Assembly: GCF_000424005.1 (NCBI RefSeq) | Contig: NZ_AUJB01000005.1 | Location: 1 to 64,000, forward strand | Length of the DNA stretch: 64,000 nt | DNA from: Pseudobutyrivibrio ruminis CF1b | GTDB taxonomy: Bacteria > Bacillota > Clostridia > Lachnospirales > Lachnospiraceae | Direction of reading: 5' to 3' | Shown: positions 42,572-51,678 of the stretch, piece after piece | How positions within the stretch are numbered: position 1 is the first letter of the stretch | How the letters are laid out: each line of letters begins with the position of its first letter | The notes under the pieces: generated by a model | Seen by the model: the letters and a program-made list of their open reading frames with translations, nothing else | Told to the model about the DNA's origin: nothing | Databases searched by the model: none | Translations under genes and position numbers: made by a program

Positions 42572-43354
42572 ATGAAAGTAGTAATTTTAGCAGGAGGATA
42601 TGGAACTCGTATATCCGAGGAATCTCAATTTAAACCTAAGCCAATGATTGAAATTGGGGAAAAACCTATACTTTGGCATATTATGAAAGAGTATTCATAT
42701 TATGGATATAATGAGTTTATAATTTGCGCAGGTTATAAACAGCACATAATAAAAGAATGGTTTGCCGACTATTTTATTCATAATAGTGATATTACATTTG
42801 ATTATACAAATGGTACGTCTGATATGATTGTTCATGAGTCACATATGGAACCATGGAAGGTTACGGTAGTGGACACTGGTCTTAATACTATGACCGGTGG
42901 TCGTATCAAACGTATTCAAAAATATGTAGGAAATGAACTATTCCTTATGACTTATGGCGATGGTGTCTGTGATGTAGATATTAAGAAATTGGTGGAGTTT
43001 CATAAGGAACATGGTAAGCTTGCCACGCTTACTGCAGTGCTTCAGGATCAGTCAAAGGGTGTTTTAGATATAGGTGGTGATAACGCTGTAAAGTCATTCC
43101 GTGAGAAGAAGTTATCTGATGGCGCACCAATAAACGCAGGATATATGGTTTTAAATCCAGAAGTGTTTAATTACATTGAAGGTGATCAGACTGTGTTTGA
43201 GAAAGAACCTTTAGAGAAACTTGCAAATGAAGGTCAGCTTATGAGCTATATGCATAGAGGTTTTTGGCAGTGTATGGATAACATTCGAGAAAAACAACAG
43301 TTGGAAAAACTTCTTGCAGCAGGCAAAGCACCATGGAAGAAATGGGAAGATTAG
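42572..43354 (+). CDS. rfbF: Glucose-1-phosphate cytidylyltransferase
   Basis: A 260-residue nucleotidyltransferase: MKVVILAGGYGTRISEES (1-18), then KPKPMIEIGEKPILWHIM, YGYNEFIICAGYKQ and MTYGDGVCDVDIKKLVEFH with the Mg site. FWQCMDNIREKQQLEKL near the end is the usual RfbF tail. It makes CDP-glucose from glucose-1-phosphate and CTP, the first step to CDP-3,6-dideoxy sugars. Length matches RfbF/DdhA. The 4,6-dehydratase RfbG/DdhB that uses CDP-glucose is not next to it or elsewhere in the window. GAGG and GGT lie before the ATG. Confidence 0.93.
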   Translation: MKVVILAGGYGTRISEESQFKPKPMIEIGEKPILWHIMKEYSYYGYNEFIICAGYKQHIIKEWFADYFIHNSDITFDYTNGTSDMIVHESHMEPWKVTVVDTGLNTMTGGRIKRIQKYVGNELFLMTYGDGVCDVDIKKLVEFHKEHGKLATLTAVLQDQSKGVLDIGGDNAVKSFREKKLSDGAPINAGYMVLNPEVFNYIEGDQTVFEKEPLEKLANEGQLMSYMHRGFWQCMDNIREKQQLEKLLAAGKAPWKKWED

Positions 43355-43380
43355 TAATTAGTTAGAAACGAGGAATAAAA

Positions 43381-44739
43381 ATGTCTAATTGGAATAATGA
43401 AGCAGAAGCAAGAGAACAGATAAAGGCTCTTGTAGCAGATTATTATCATGATTTTAAGGAACCAAAGGAATCTAAGGAGAACTTTAAACCTGGTGACCGT
43501 ATAAGTTACGCGAGCCGTGTATATGATGAGAAAGAGATGCAGTCTCTTACAGATGCAATGCTTGATTTCTGGCTTACAACAGGTCGTTTTTCTGACCAGT
43601 TTGAGAAAGAGTTTGCTCAGTGGATTGGAGTAAAATTCGCTCATCTTGTAAATTCTGGTTCTTCTGCAAATCTTATTGCATTTATGACTCTTACTGCGCC
43701 AGAACTTGGAGATAGACAGATTAAGAGAGGTGATGAGGTAATCACTGTTGCAGCTGGATTTCCTACTACAGTTACACCAATGATTCAGTATGGAGCTGTT
43801 CCTGTTTTTGTAGATGTAACAGTTCCTCAGTACAATATTGATGTTACAAAACTTGAGGCAGCTTTAAGCTCTAAAACAAAGGCTGTAATGATTGCCCATA
43901 CTCTTGGCAATCCATTTGATTTGAAGGCTGTGAAGGCATTCTGTGACAAGCACAACTTATGGCTTGTAGAGGATAACTGTGATGCCCTTGGAACAAAGTA
44001 TACAATTGATGGTGAGACAAGATTCTCAGGTACTTGGGGAGATATCGGAACATCATCATTCTATCCACCACATCATATGACAATGGGTGAAGGTGGTTGT
44101 GTTTATACAAACAATCCACAGCTTCACAGATTTATTCTCTCATTCAGAGATTGGGGACGTGATTGTATCTGCCCATCAGGACAGGATGATTTCTGTGGTC
44201 ACAGATATGACGGTCAGTATGGCCAGCTTCCACAGGGATATGATCATAAATATGTTTATAGTCACTTTGGATATAATCTTAAGGTAACTGATTTGCAGGC
44301 AGCAGTTGGTGTGGAACAGCTTAAAAAATTCCCAACCTTTATTGAGAGACGTCGTCATAACTGGGCTCGTTTACACGATGCACTTGCAAATAGCTCAGTG
44401 GCAGATAAGATTATTCTTCCTGAGCCAGCAGAGAATTCAGAGCCTAGCTGGTTTGGTTTCTTAGTTTCAGTAAAACCAGAGAGTGGTGTTAAGAGAAATG
44501 ATGTAACAAAGTATATCGAGGAACATAACGTTCAGACTAGACTTCTTTTCTCTGGAAATCTCATTAAGCATCCATGCTTCGATCAGATTCGTGGTACAGA
44601 TGCATACAGAGTGGTTGGAGAACTTGAGAATACAGAATACATTATGAATAATACATTCTGGGTAGGTGTATACCCAGGTATGACAGATGATATGATTGAT
44701 TATATGGCTCAGGTAATTGAAGAGGCTGTAAATCAGTAG
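43381..44739 (+). CDS. rfbH: CDP-6-deoxy-4-keto-glucose 3-dehydrase (E1, RfbH/DdhC)
   Basis: A 452-residue aminotransferase-fold enzyme that removes the C3 hydroxyl using PMP and a [2Fe-2S] cluster. It carries the E1 signature SFYPPHHMTMGEGG (226-239), where His stands in place of the PLP lysine, and the cluster Cys region DWGRDCICPSGQDDFCGH (257-274; Cys262, Cys264, Cys272). NSGSSANL (91-98) and EDNCDALG (197-204) bind the cofactor. It needs the E3 reductase (DdhD) as electron donor, and that gene is not seen here. RBS CGAGGA stands before the ATG. The result should be a CDP-3,6-dideoxy-4-ketosugar. Confidence 0.94.
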   Translation: MSNWNNEAEAREQIKALVADYYHDFKEPKESKENFKPGDRISYASRVYDEKEMQSLTDAMLDFWLTTGRFSDQFEKEFAQWIGVKFAHLVNSGSSANLIAFMTLTAPELGDRQIKRGDEVITVAAGFPTTVTPMIQYGAVPVFVDVTVPQYNIDVTKLEAALSSKTKAVMIAHTLGNPFDLKAVKAFCDKHNLWLVEDNCDALGTKYTIDGETRFSGTWGDIGTSSFYPPHHMTMGEGGCVYTNNPQLHRFILSFRDWGRDCICPSGQDDFCGHRYDGQYGQLPQGYDHKYVYSHFGYNLKVTDLQAAVGVEQLKKFPTFIERRRHNWARLHDALANSSVADKIILPEPAENSEPSWFGFLVSVKPESGVKRNDVTKYIEEHNVQTRLLFSGNLIKHPCFDQIRGTDAYRVVGELENTEYIMNNTFWVGVYPGMTDDMIDYMAQVIEEAVNQ

Positions 44740-44757
44740 ATCAATAGGGATGTAAAA

Positions 44758-46464
44758 TTGAAAGTATCAGATTATATTGTTGAATTTTTAATAGACAGAG
44801 GAATAGAGCATGTATTTGGGTATCCAGGTGGAATGGTTACTCATTTAATGGATTCCTTTAGTAAATATCAAGATCAAATATCAGCGCATGTTACTTACCA
44901 TGAGCAAGGTGCTGCTTTTGCAGCATGTGGATATGCTCAAATTAGTGGTAAAACAGGAATTGCATATGCGACTAGTGGTCCAGGTGCGACTAATTTAATC
45001 ACTGGGATATGCAATGCTTATATGGATTCAATCCCAACAGTATTTATTACAGGGCAGGTTAATTCATTTGAGCAAAAGGAAAACATGAATGTTCGGCAAA
45101 GAGGATTTCAAGAAACTGATATTGTTTCAATGGTTTCACAGTGTACAAAGTACTCCGCTAGAGTTAATAGCCCTGAGCTAATCAAGTATGAATTAGAAAA
45201 GGCATTCTTTATTGCTAATGAAGGTCGTAAGGGACCGGTGCTTTTGGATGTGGCTATGGATGTGACTAGAGGTGATATTGAACCTGGAAAATTGCAACCA
45301 TATAATGTTCAAAAAGAGATTAAAAAATCGATTGATAAGGCAACGTTAAAGAATATTGAAAAAGAAATAAAAAGTGCACAAAGACCAGTGTTGGTCATTG
45401 GCAACGGTCTGGAACGAAAAGATAAGAATTTTGAATATATAAAATCTATGGGCATTCCCGTTGTATCATCAATGCTAGCTGTGGATTGTGCAGCTGGTTT
45501 AGAAAATTATTATGGATTCATTGGCGCATATGGTGATAGAACAGCTAATTTTATAGTAGCCAAAAGTGATTTAGTAATTGCGGTAGGTTCGCGACTTGAT
45601 ATACGACAGGTTGGCGCAAAACGAATGAATTTTGCACCAACGGCCAATTTGATTAGAATCGATATTGATACTGGAGAACTGGAATATAAGGTTCATAATG
45701 ATGAGTTACCAGTCGTTGCCGATTCAGAGCTGGCTATTGAACAAATATCTGAAGTATTTGAAAATCAGAAAGATAAATACAATAATTGGATTTCAATATG
45801 TGAAGAAATCAAATGTAAACTTTTTGGCATGGATAATAGGTTACCAAATCAATTTGTTAGTAAAATTAGTGAATATATTGATGGAGAATCTGTAATAACG
45901 ACCGATGTGGGGCAAAATCAGGTTTGGGTAGCACAGTCATTTAACCTCAAAGTTGGACAGCGAATACTATTTTCAGGTGGACATGGTGCAATGGGGTATT
46001 CTTTACCTGCAGCTATAGGTGCATGCTATGGTGCTAACAAAAAAGTATATTCTTTTAATGGAGATGGTGGTATTCAAATGAATATACAGGAGCTTCAGAC
46101 TGTATGTAGAGATAAATTGCCAGTAAAGATATTTGTTTTTAATAACAATGCTCTTGGTATGATTAGACATTTTCAGGAGATGTACTTTAATAATAATTTT
46201 TTTCAAACTGTGGACGAAGGTGGTTTTTCTTCACCAAACTTCGAAGGTATCGCAGGCGCATATGGGTTGAAATATTATTGTATTTCTAAAATAGGACAGG
46301 TAGATGCTGTAAAAGAAGCGTTGAATGATGATTACCCATGTTTGTTTGAAATAAAAATAAATGAGAATACATATGTATTCCCTAAACTTGAATTTGGAAA
46401 ACCAAATCAAGATCAAGAACCACTAATAGATAGAAATCTATTTGAAGAATTAATGAGGTTGTAG
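44758..46464 (+). CDS. ThDP-dependent enzyme, YerE/acetolactate-synthase type
   Basis: The start is TTG 44758 after AGGGATG. The 568-residue product has the three-domain ALS layout. The catalytic Glu lies in TYHEQGAAFAACGYA (Glu49), followed by ATSGPGATNLITGI (71-84), the central domain around VLVIGNGLERKD, and the ThDP/Mg site NGDGGIQMNIQEL ending in FVFNNN. Right after rfbF and rfbH, it matches the place of yerE in the yersiniose cluster, where a ThDP enzyme adds a two-carbon acetyl branch from pyruvate to a CDP-3,6-dideoxy-4-ketosugar. A plain acetolactate synthase is possible but makes less sense here. Confidence 0.82.
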   Translation: MKVSDYIVEFLIDRGIEHVFGYPGGMVTHLMDSFSKYQDQISAHVTYHEQGAAFAACGYAQISGKTGIAYATSGPGATNLITGICNAYMDSIPTVFITGQVNSFEQKENMNVRQRGFQETDIVSMVSQCTKYSARVNSPELIKYELEKAFFIANEGRKGPVLLDVAMDVTRGDIEPGKLQPYNVQKEIKKSIDKATLKNIEKEIKSAQRPVLVIGNGLERKDKNFEYIKSMGIPVVSSMLAVDCAAGLENYYGFIGAYGDRTANFIVAKSDLVIAVGSRLDIRQVGAKRMNFAPTANLIRIDIDTGELEYKVHNDELPVVADSELAIEQISEVFENQKDKYNNWISICEEIKCKLFGMDNRLPNQFVSKISEYIDGESVITTDVGQNQVWVAQSFNLKVGQRILFSGGHGAMGYSLPAAIGACYGANKKVYSFNGDGGIQMNIQELQTVCRDKLPVKIFVFNNNALGMIRHFQEMYFNNNFFQTVDEGGFSSPNFEGIAGAYGLKYYCISKIGQVDAVKEALNDDYPCLFEIKINENTYVFPKLEFGKPNQDQEPLIDRNLFEELMRL

Positions 46465-47358
46465 ATGCGAGTGGTTGTAACTGGTGCCACAAGTATGTTA
46501 GGCGTGGCACTGATTAAAGAATGCATTGAAAATAAGAATACAGTACTTGCTATAGTACGAGAAGGAAGTAGTCGTTTAGCAAGACTTCCTGAGTCTGAAT
46601 ACCTACAGGTTGAATATGCGGATTTGGATGGTCTTGATTCTTTTCAGGGTGATGGAACACCTTATGATGTGTTTTACCATTTCGCATGGGGACACACTAA
46701 TAAGGCTGAAAGAGATTATCCACTTGCGCAGGAGGATAATATTCGCACTACATTAAAGGCTGTAGAGCTGGCAAACAAATTAGGCTGTAAGAGATTTGTG
46801 GGGGCTGGTTCTCAGGCAGAATATGGTGGATGTGAAGGTATTATTTCAGAAGAGACGGTTCCACATCCAGTCACATCATATGGGATTGCAAAATATTCTG
46901 CAAATATGCTTAGTAAAAGAATGTGTGAACAGCTTGGAATAAAGCATATCTGGGCAAGAATATTCAGTGTATATGGTTGCTATGATAATGAGGGCACCAT
47001 GATTAATTATGGTATTGACAAGTTCCTTAAAGGAGAAGAGGCAAACTTCTCAGCAGGACTTCAGACATGGAATTATTTATTTGAGTCTGATGCGGGAAGA
47101 ATGTTCTATTTACTGGGAAGTAAAGATATTGATGCTGGTATATATCATGTGGCAGGGAATGAATCCAAGCCATTACGACAGTTTATTGAAAGTATCAGCA
47201 ATCAATTCGTAAATGCGAAGTGTAATTTTGCTGAGCCAGGAGATACAGTAGTATACGGAATAGAGCCAGATACAAAAAAGAGCTATTCAAATCTGGGGTT
47301 CACTCCGGCAGTATCCTTCGAAGAAGGAATTAAGAAAGTAATTGAGTTTAGAAGATAA
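46465..47358 (+). CDS. Extended-SDR reductase/epimerase, probable YerF-like partner
   Basis: A 297-residue extended SDR starting at once after the ThDP gene (no gap). The cofactor site is a variant VTGATSMLGVAL (about 4-15), the active site is SYGIAKYSANML (YxxxK, about 139-150), and GAGSQAEYGG (about 113-122) carries the Ser. A C4-ketoreductase or YerF-like role that reduces the branched ketosugar fits its place. It lacks the 4,6-dehydratase DE pattern and so does not fill the rfbG step. The ribosome site is GAGG in the end of the ThDP gene. Confidence 0.7.
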   Translation: MRVVVTGATSMLGVALIKECIENKNTVLAIVREGSSRLARLPESEYLQVEYADLDGLDSFQGDGTPYDVFYHFAWGHTNKAERDYPLAQEDNIRTTLKAVELANKLGCKRFVGAGSQAEYGGCEGIISEETVPHPVTSYGIAKYSANMLSKRMCEQLGIKHIWARIFSVYGCYDNEGTMINYGIDKFLKGEEANFSAGLQTWNYLFESDAGRMFYLLGSKDIDAGIYHVAGNESKPLRQFIESISNQFVNAKCNFAEPGDTVVYGIEPDTKKSYSNLGFTPAVSFEEGIKKVIEFRR

Positions 47359-47373
47359 TATACGGAGTATGAG

Positions 47374-48306
47374 ATGAAGAAGATAAGCATTGTAGTGCCT
47401 ACTTTTAATGAAGAAGAAAATGTCAAGCCATTGTCAGAGGCTATTATAGAGGAGTTTGAGAAAGAGCTCACCAATTATGATTACGAAATCATTTTTATAG
47501 ATAATGATTCAAGTGATAATACAAGAGCCATACTTCGCGCAATGACTTCAAATAATAAAAAGATAAAGGCAATCTTTAATGCAAAGAATTTTGGGCAGTT
47601 TAATTCACCATACTATGGATTGTTACAGTCTACAGGAGATGCCACTGTTTTAATGTGTGCAGATTTTCAGGATCCTATAGATATGCTTCCAAAATTTATT
47701 GCTGAATGGGAAAATGGTTATCGAATTGTAATTGGACAGAAGGTTACAAGTAAAGAAAATAAAATTATGTATGCCTTTCGTTCTTTATATTATAAAACTA
47801 TCAAGAAATTCTCAGATGTAGAACAGATAGAGCATTTTACCGGTTTTGGTTTATATGACAAAGATTTTATACAGGTTCTTAGAGAACTGAAAGATCCAAC
47901 ACCATTCCTTAGGGGAATTGTGGCAGAACTTGGATTTAGACGAAAAGAAATACCATATGAACAACAGCTTAGAAGAGCAGGTAAGACCAGTAATAATTTC
48001 TATAGACTGTTTGATGCGGCTATGCTTGGATTTACTTCATATACAAAGGTTGGGTTAAGATTAGCCACTTTTGTTGGTGCAGGAGTAGCTGGAATTAGTT
48101 TTATTATTGCTATAATATATTTAGTATTAAAGCTATTGTATTGGGATAGATTTGTGGCAGGAACTGCACCAATACTTATTGGAATGTTTTTCCTTGGAAG
48201 TATACAGCTCATTTTTTTAGGGTTCATGGGCGAATATATACTCAGCATGAATCAACGTATTATGAATAGACCTCTAGTTATTGAGGAGGAAAGAATCAAT
48301 TTTTAA
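47374..48306 (+). CDS. GtrB/DPM1-like GT2 glycosyltransferase with two C-terminal membrane segments
   Basis: A 310-residue GT2 protein. IVVPTFNEEENVKPLSE (about 5-21), FIDNDSSDNTRAILRAM (about 45-61), FGQFNSPYYGLLQSTGDA and CADFQDPIDMLPKF (about 92-105) make the catalytic core; the ADFQDP reading replaces the usual DADxQ form. Membrane segments at about 230-255 and 265-290 end in EYILSMNQRIMNRPLVI. It should make a polyprenyl-phosphate-linked sugar. It is the third GtrB-like enzyme of the locus. RBS GGAG before ATG. Confidence 0.85.
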   Translation: MKKISIVVPTFNEEENVKPLSEAIIEEFEKELTNYDYEIIFIDNDSSDNTRAILRAMTSNNKKIKAIFNAKNFGQFNSPYYGLLQSTGDATVLMCADFQDPIDMLPKFIAEWENGYRIVIGQKVTSKENKIMYAFRSLYYKTIKKFSDVEQIEHFTGFGLYDKDFIQVLRELKDPTPFLRGIVAELGFRRKEIPYEQQLRRAGKTSNNFYRLFDAAMLGFTSYTKVGLRLATFVGAGVAGISFIIAIIYLVLKLLYWDRFVAGTAPILIGMFFLGSIQLIFLGFMGEYILSMNQRIMNRPLVIEEERINF

Positions 48307-48353
48307 CATTAAGTAAATCATAAAGTAAATGCTTAAAGTGGGATGAAGGTGTT

Positions 48354-48809
48354 ATGCAATTTAATTCTGTAGAATTTGGGGTGTTTTTTCCGTTAGTACT
48401 AGTAGTATATTTCTTAATTCCAAGAAAAATAAGGAGTATTTGGCTTTTAATTGCCAGTTATTACTTTTATATGAGCTGGAAGGATACTATGCCTTACAAA
48501 TATCCTGCAAGAATTGAAAATAAATTAACAAATATGTTTGCAGCCATAACCTCGAAATTAACAATTAACCCTGTGATATTTATCTTGGCATGGCGAACAG
48601 GTATTTATACGTTGTTTTTATTAGGGGATATAGTGTATGCCTTATTAAAGGGGAGAGGATTAAGTTTGATTGTTTTTATTCCTGCTATATTTAATGTCTT
48701 TGCTTTATATGCTGCATCTGGCTGGAGTGATTACCGTTATTATTGGCCAATAGCAGTAATGACAATTTTCATTTTCCCGTTTATGAATATTTATCTAAGA
48801 GAAGAGTGA
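48354..48809 (+). pseudogene. Chimeric remnant: MBOAT N-terminus joined to the tail of another membrane protein
   Basis: This open frame of 151 codons starts like an MBOAT O-acyltransferase: MQFNSVEFGVFFPLVLVV (1-18), then IPRKIRSIWLLIASYYF and YMSW at about 39-42. That is the standard AlgI/DltB start, but the catalytic His domain and eight or so membrane segments are missing. From about residue 43 (KDTMPYKYPARIE) it reads like the last part of a GT-C-like protein, with a final SDYRYYWPIAVMTI loop. The simplest view is a deletion that joined the 5' end of one gene to the 3' end of another. A frame of this size may still be translated. It precedes a hairpin that serves the minus strand. Confidence 0.6.
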
Positions 48810-48844
48810 GCTGAAAAACTCCACTGTCCGATTGGACAGTGGAG
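48810..48844 (-). terminator. Intrinsic terminator of the minus-strand MBOAT/DHHW operon
   Basis: CTCCACTGTCC (48819-48829) pairs perfectly with GGACAGTGGAG (48834-48844) around GATT. Read on the minus strand, the stem is followed by AGTTTTTCAG, so it stops transcription of the two minus-strand genes. It lies 16 nt beyond their stop. On the plus strand no T run follows, so the remnant gene is not clearly terminated. Confidence 0.82.
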
Positions 48845-48860
48845 AATAATATTGAAAATA

Positions 48861-50057
48861 TTAATAATCAAATTTGAACATTCTATACTGTGAAGATGTC
48901 TCGTCATCATGGGCGCCAATCATAAATTGAGCATAGGCGACGATAACAGTATCATATTCATTTTTTAAAATATAATTTCTTAGACTAAATGAGTCATCGA
49001 ACTTTCTCATAATTAACGAATGAACTTCATGTACCCCAAGTGATAAAAATGGTTGTGTAACATGTTCATATGAATCACCTATTATAAGAATTTTTCCATT
49101 TGCAACATTGTTATTTATACAATCTATCCGATCATAGGAATAATGCCATGTGATTGAATCATAAATATCGTTGTTTGGTTTATATATGGATTCGTCGATG
49201 AAACTATCAAAAGTCCCGTCGCATACTGTACCATCTGTTTTAATGAATACGTAACTTGTAGGAAAAGTAGGTTTGACTTCAATATAGTTGTCTAATCCTA
49301 CATATGGTGCACCGACTTTTCGACCTTGTTCACCTAGCCAACAATTTTTCCATTCTTTTGTAACATAATTCTCATCATTATAAATAGATAAATCGATGTT
49401 GTAGCCGTAGTCATCATTAAGTTTTTGGGCTATGATTTTTGTTGCCCATAAACCAGCAGGAACAGTCCAGTGATGATCAGTTCTATAAAATAAATCCTGA
49501 ATGTTTAGACCTTCAGACTTAATATTATCACGAAGATCTAAAGTGTTTATATTTGCCTCGTGTATTCGACTTAGAAATTTATCTGCATTTCTATTACTAT
49601 ATGTTTCGATTCCGAATTCGTTAAGAAATAGATTGTCATCTATATATTTTGTAGGTTCGTTTACATATAGAAATTGAATTCCGTTTTCTTCAAGAAAATC
49701 TCTAAGGGCCACTGTTTCATCATATTCGTAATCAGTGGTGGTATAGTTTGAAGGAGAAACTATATAATTATCATCAGTGACATAAATTCCGATATTGCTA
49801 TAAAAACCTTGCATTCCGAGGATTCCTGCCATGGCTCCATTAAGGTTTAAATATTTATTTTTAAGATATATATTCGATGAAAATTCACTCTCTAATGAAT
49901 CTACAGTTATTGACTCACTTGTTAGCTTTTCTTGCCCTAAATAAGACAATAAATATTGTATTCTAAGATAGGAATTACTTCTTATGAATTCTATAACTAA
50001 TATAAATATAAAGAACATTGCGAAGACACGTTTTATATTATTCTTATGTTTAAACAT
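48861..50057 (-). CDS. DHHW-family SGNH-hydrolase-like protein (AlgJ/DltD-type O-acetylation partner)
   Basis: A 398-residue protein with an N-terminal membrane anchor (VFAMFFIFILVIEFI, about 11-25) and a large outer domain. It carries YRTDHHWTVPAGLW (about 192-205) and the SGNH-type ILIIGDSYEHVTQ (about 324-336), with FLEENGIQFLYVNEPTKY between. This is the AlgJ/AlgX/DHHW build, where the Ser-His-Asp site moves acetyl from an MBOAT partner to the polymer. RBS AGGAGG sits before the ATG on the minus strand, 8 nt after the MBOAT gene. The protein acts on the outer face. Confidence 0.85.
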   Translation of the reverse strand: MFKHKNNIKRVFAMFFIFILVIEFIRSNSYLRIQYLLSYLGQEKLTSESITVDSLESEFSSNIYLKNKYLNLNGAMAGILGMQGFYSNIGIYVTDDNYIVSPSNYTTTDYEYDETVALRDFLEENGIQFLYVNEPTKYIDDNLFLNEFGIETYSNRNADKFLSRIHEANINTLDLRDNIKSEGLNIQDLFYRTDHHWTVPAGLWATKIIAQKLNDDYGYNIDLSIYNDENYVTKEWKNCWLGEQGRKVGAPYVGLDNYIEVKPTFPTSYVFIKTDGTVCDGTFDSFIDESIYKPNNDIYDSITWHYSYDRIDCINNNVANGKILIIGDSYEHVTQPFLSLGVHEVHSLIMRKFDDSFSLRNYILKNEYDTVIVAYAQFMIGAHDDETSSQYRMFKFDY

Positions 50058-50065
50058 GGTTCCTC

Positions 50066-51475
50066 CTAAAAATTGGCATATGCGAATGGATTATTTTGGC
50101 CAGCAATTATAAATGAAATTGCCCATAAAAATGAAATAAATATGATGGTATTTTCAATAATGTCAAAAGTTCGAGCTGGTACTTCTTTAGTAATCATTTT
50201 ATTTTTAATCCAAGGGACGATAGGGAAACAGAATATGATGGCAACAACGATAAAGAAAATGTAATCCTTAAATAAAAATTTAGCTCTTAGAGTAGCTAAT
50301 TCATTATTTTGGTATACAATCATATGCTTAATATATTCTAATCCTGTATCGATATTTTTTGAATTAAACATGACCCATTGAAAATTAATAAAAAGCAGTG
50401 TGAATAGCCTATATAGTCCTTTTCCAATAATTGTCTTGAAACGATTAGGCAGACCGGTAAGTTTTTCAAAGGAAATGAGTATAAAATATCCCATACCCCA
50501 CCAAATAAAATTCCATGCAGCACCATGCCAAATACCAGTTAACACCCAGACAACAAAGAGATTAAAATAAACTAAAATATGGTGTTTGTTTCTAGAACCA
50601 CCCATAGGAATGTAGATGTAATCCCTAAACCATTCACTGAGAGATATATGCCACCTTCTCCAAAATTTTGAAACGGATTCTGTCATGTATGGATAGTTAA
50701 AGTTCTCTGTACAAGAGTACCCAAACATTTCAGTGATTCCAATTGCCATATCTGAATAGCCTGTGAAATCAAAGAATAATTGTAATGAATAACAAATAGA
50801 ACCAAGCCATAGATAGTAAGTTGAGCATTCACTTACTGGTTTGCTAAAGACCTCATCGGTAATGTTTGCTAATACATTTGCAATGAGAACTTTTTTGTTA
50901 AAACCGAGCATAAATCTTATAGCTCCATTGGAAAAAGAATCTTTTATATTGCAATCTAATCTTTTAAAATCTCCATATCTTGTGATTGGACCAGACTGTA
51001 TCTGAGAGAAAATAGATAGATACAAAAAATCATGTATAGCTTCGGTATCTAGTATGGATTTTCCTGAGTAAATATCTGCAAGGTATGAAATTGCCTTAAA
51101 GGTGTAGAAACTAATGCCTAGTGGCAAAAGTAATTCACGTGCTTTAAAATCTATTCCGGTAAGCTGTGACAATGTTGAACCAGCAAAATTAAAGTATTTA
51201 TAATAGAAAAGTATGCCAGTATTAATTGAAATTCCTAAAACTAATAGAAGAGTTTTGAGTTTTGACTTATCCATTTTTTGCATGATACGTCCAATTAATA
51301 CAGTGGCAGTTATTGAACTTAGAAATAAAACAAGAAAATAAATTGACCCCAATGAATAAAAAATTGAGCTAAAACCAAATAGCAAATATTCTTTAAATGA
51401 GTCCTTGGAAAAATAATAAAAAGATAAGGAAATTGGTAAAAAAACAAACAAAAATAATGTTGATGTAAAAGACAT
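50066..51475 (-). CDS. MBOAT-family membrane O-acyltransferase (AlgI/PatA-like)
   Basis: A 469-residue protein with about eleven hydrophobic segments. FLFVFLPISLSFYYFSK (7-23) starts it; LLPLGISFYTFKAISYL and the NFNYPY, SKFWRRWHISLSEWFRDYIY motifs follow (about 250-290), with the catalytic TGIWHGAAWNFIWW (about 313-326; His of the WHG motif). It moves acetyl from the inside to an outer partner, here the DHHW protein. RBS AAAGGGG precedes the ATG. The pair forms a two-gene minus-strand operon whose divergent promoter region lies in 51476-51678. Confidence 0.92.
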   Translation of the reverse strand: MSFTSTLFLFVFLPISLSFYYFSKDSFKEYLLFGFSSIFYSLGSIYFLVLFLSSITATVLIGRIMQKMDKSKLKTLLLVLGISINTGILFYYKYFNFAGSTLSQLTGIDFKARELLLPLGISFYTFKAISYLADIYSGKSILDTEAIHDFLYLSIFSQIQSGPITRYGDFKRLDCNIKDSFSNGAIRFMLGFNKKVLIANVLANITDEVFSKPVSECSTYYLWLGSICYSLQLFFDFTGYSDMAIGITEMFGYSCTENFNYPYMTESVSKFWRRWHISLSEWFRDYIYIPMGGSRNKHHILVYFNLFVVWVLTGIWHGAAWNFIWWGMGYFILISFEKLTGLPNRFKTIIGKGLYRLFTLLFINFQWVMFNSKNIDTGLEYIKHMIVYQNNELATLRAKFLFKDYIFFIVVAIIFCFPIVPWIKNKMITKEVPARTFDIIENTIIFISFLWAISFIIAGQNNPFAYANF

Positions 51476-51678
51476 TATAATCCCCTTTCAAAAGGTTTAT
51501 ATATTAGGATAAATTTTGATTTAATAATCTATATAATTATATCATAAGGACTATTAAATATACCATGGCGTAGATTCAATATATAGAATAAAAAAAGTAC
51601 TTATGATAAAATTATCCAGTGTAGTTAGATTTATAAAATGATATAAAATCAAGCATAGATAGGGTAGGAAGTAAAAAG
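51476..51678. promoter_or_regulatory. AT-rich divergent promoter region
   Basis: 203 nt between the divergent MBOAT gene and the gene at 51679. It is very AT-rich with TATAAA-type boxes on the plus strand at 51632-51637 and 51642-51647, and none with a convincing -35. On the minus strand AT-rich stretches near 51520-51550 could hold the MBOAT promoter. No other feature, ORF or hairpin of note is seen here. Confidence 0.35.

Noticed and set aside
44758-46464. Housekeeping acetolactate synthase for branched-chain amino acids
   Set aside because: No small subunit or ilv genes nearby; its place right after rfbF and rfbH fits a YerE-like sugar-branching enzyme better, though this is not proven.
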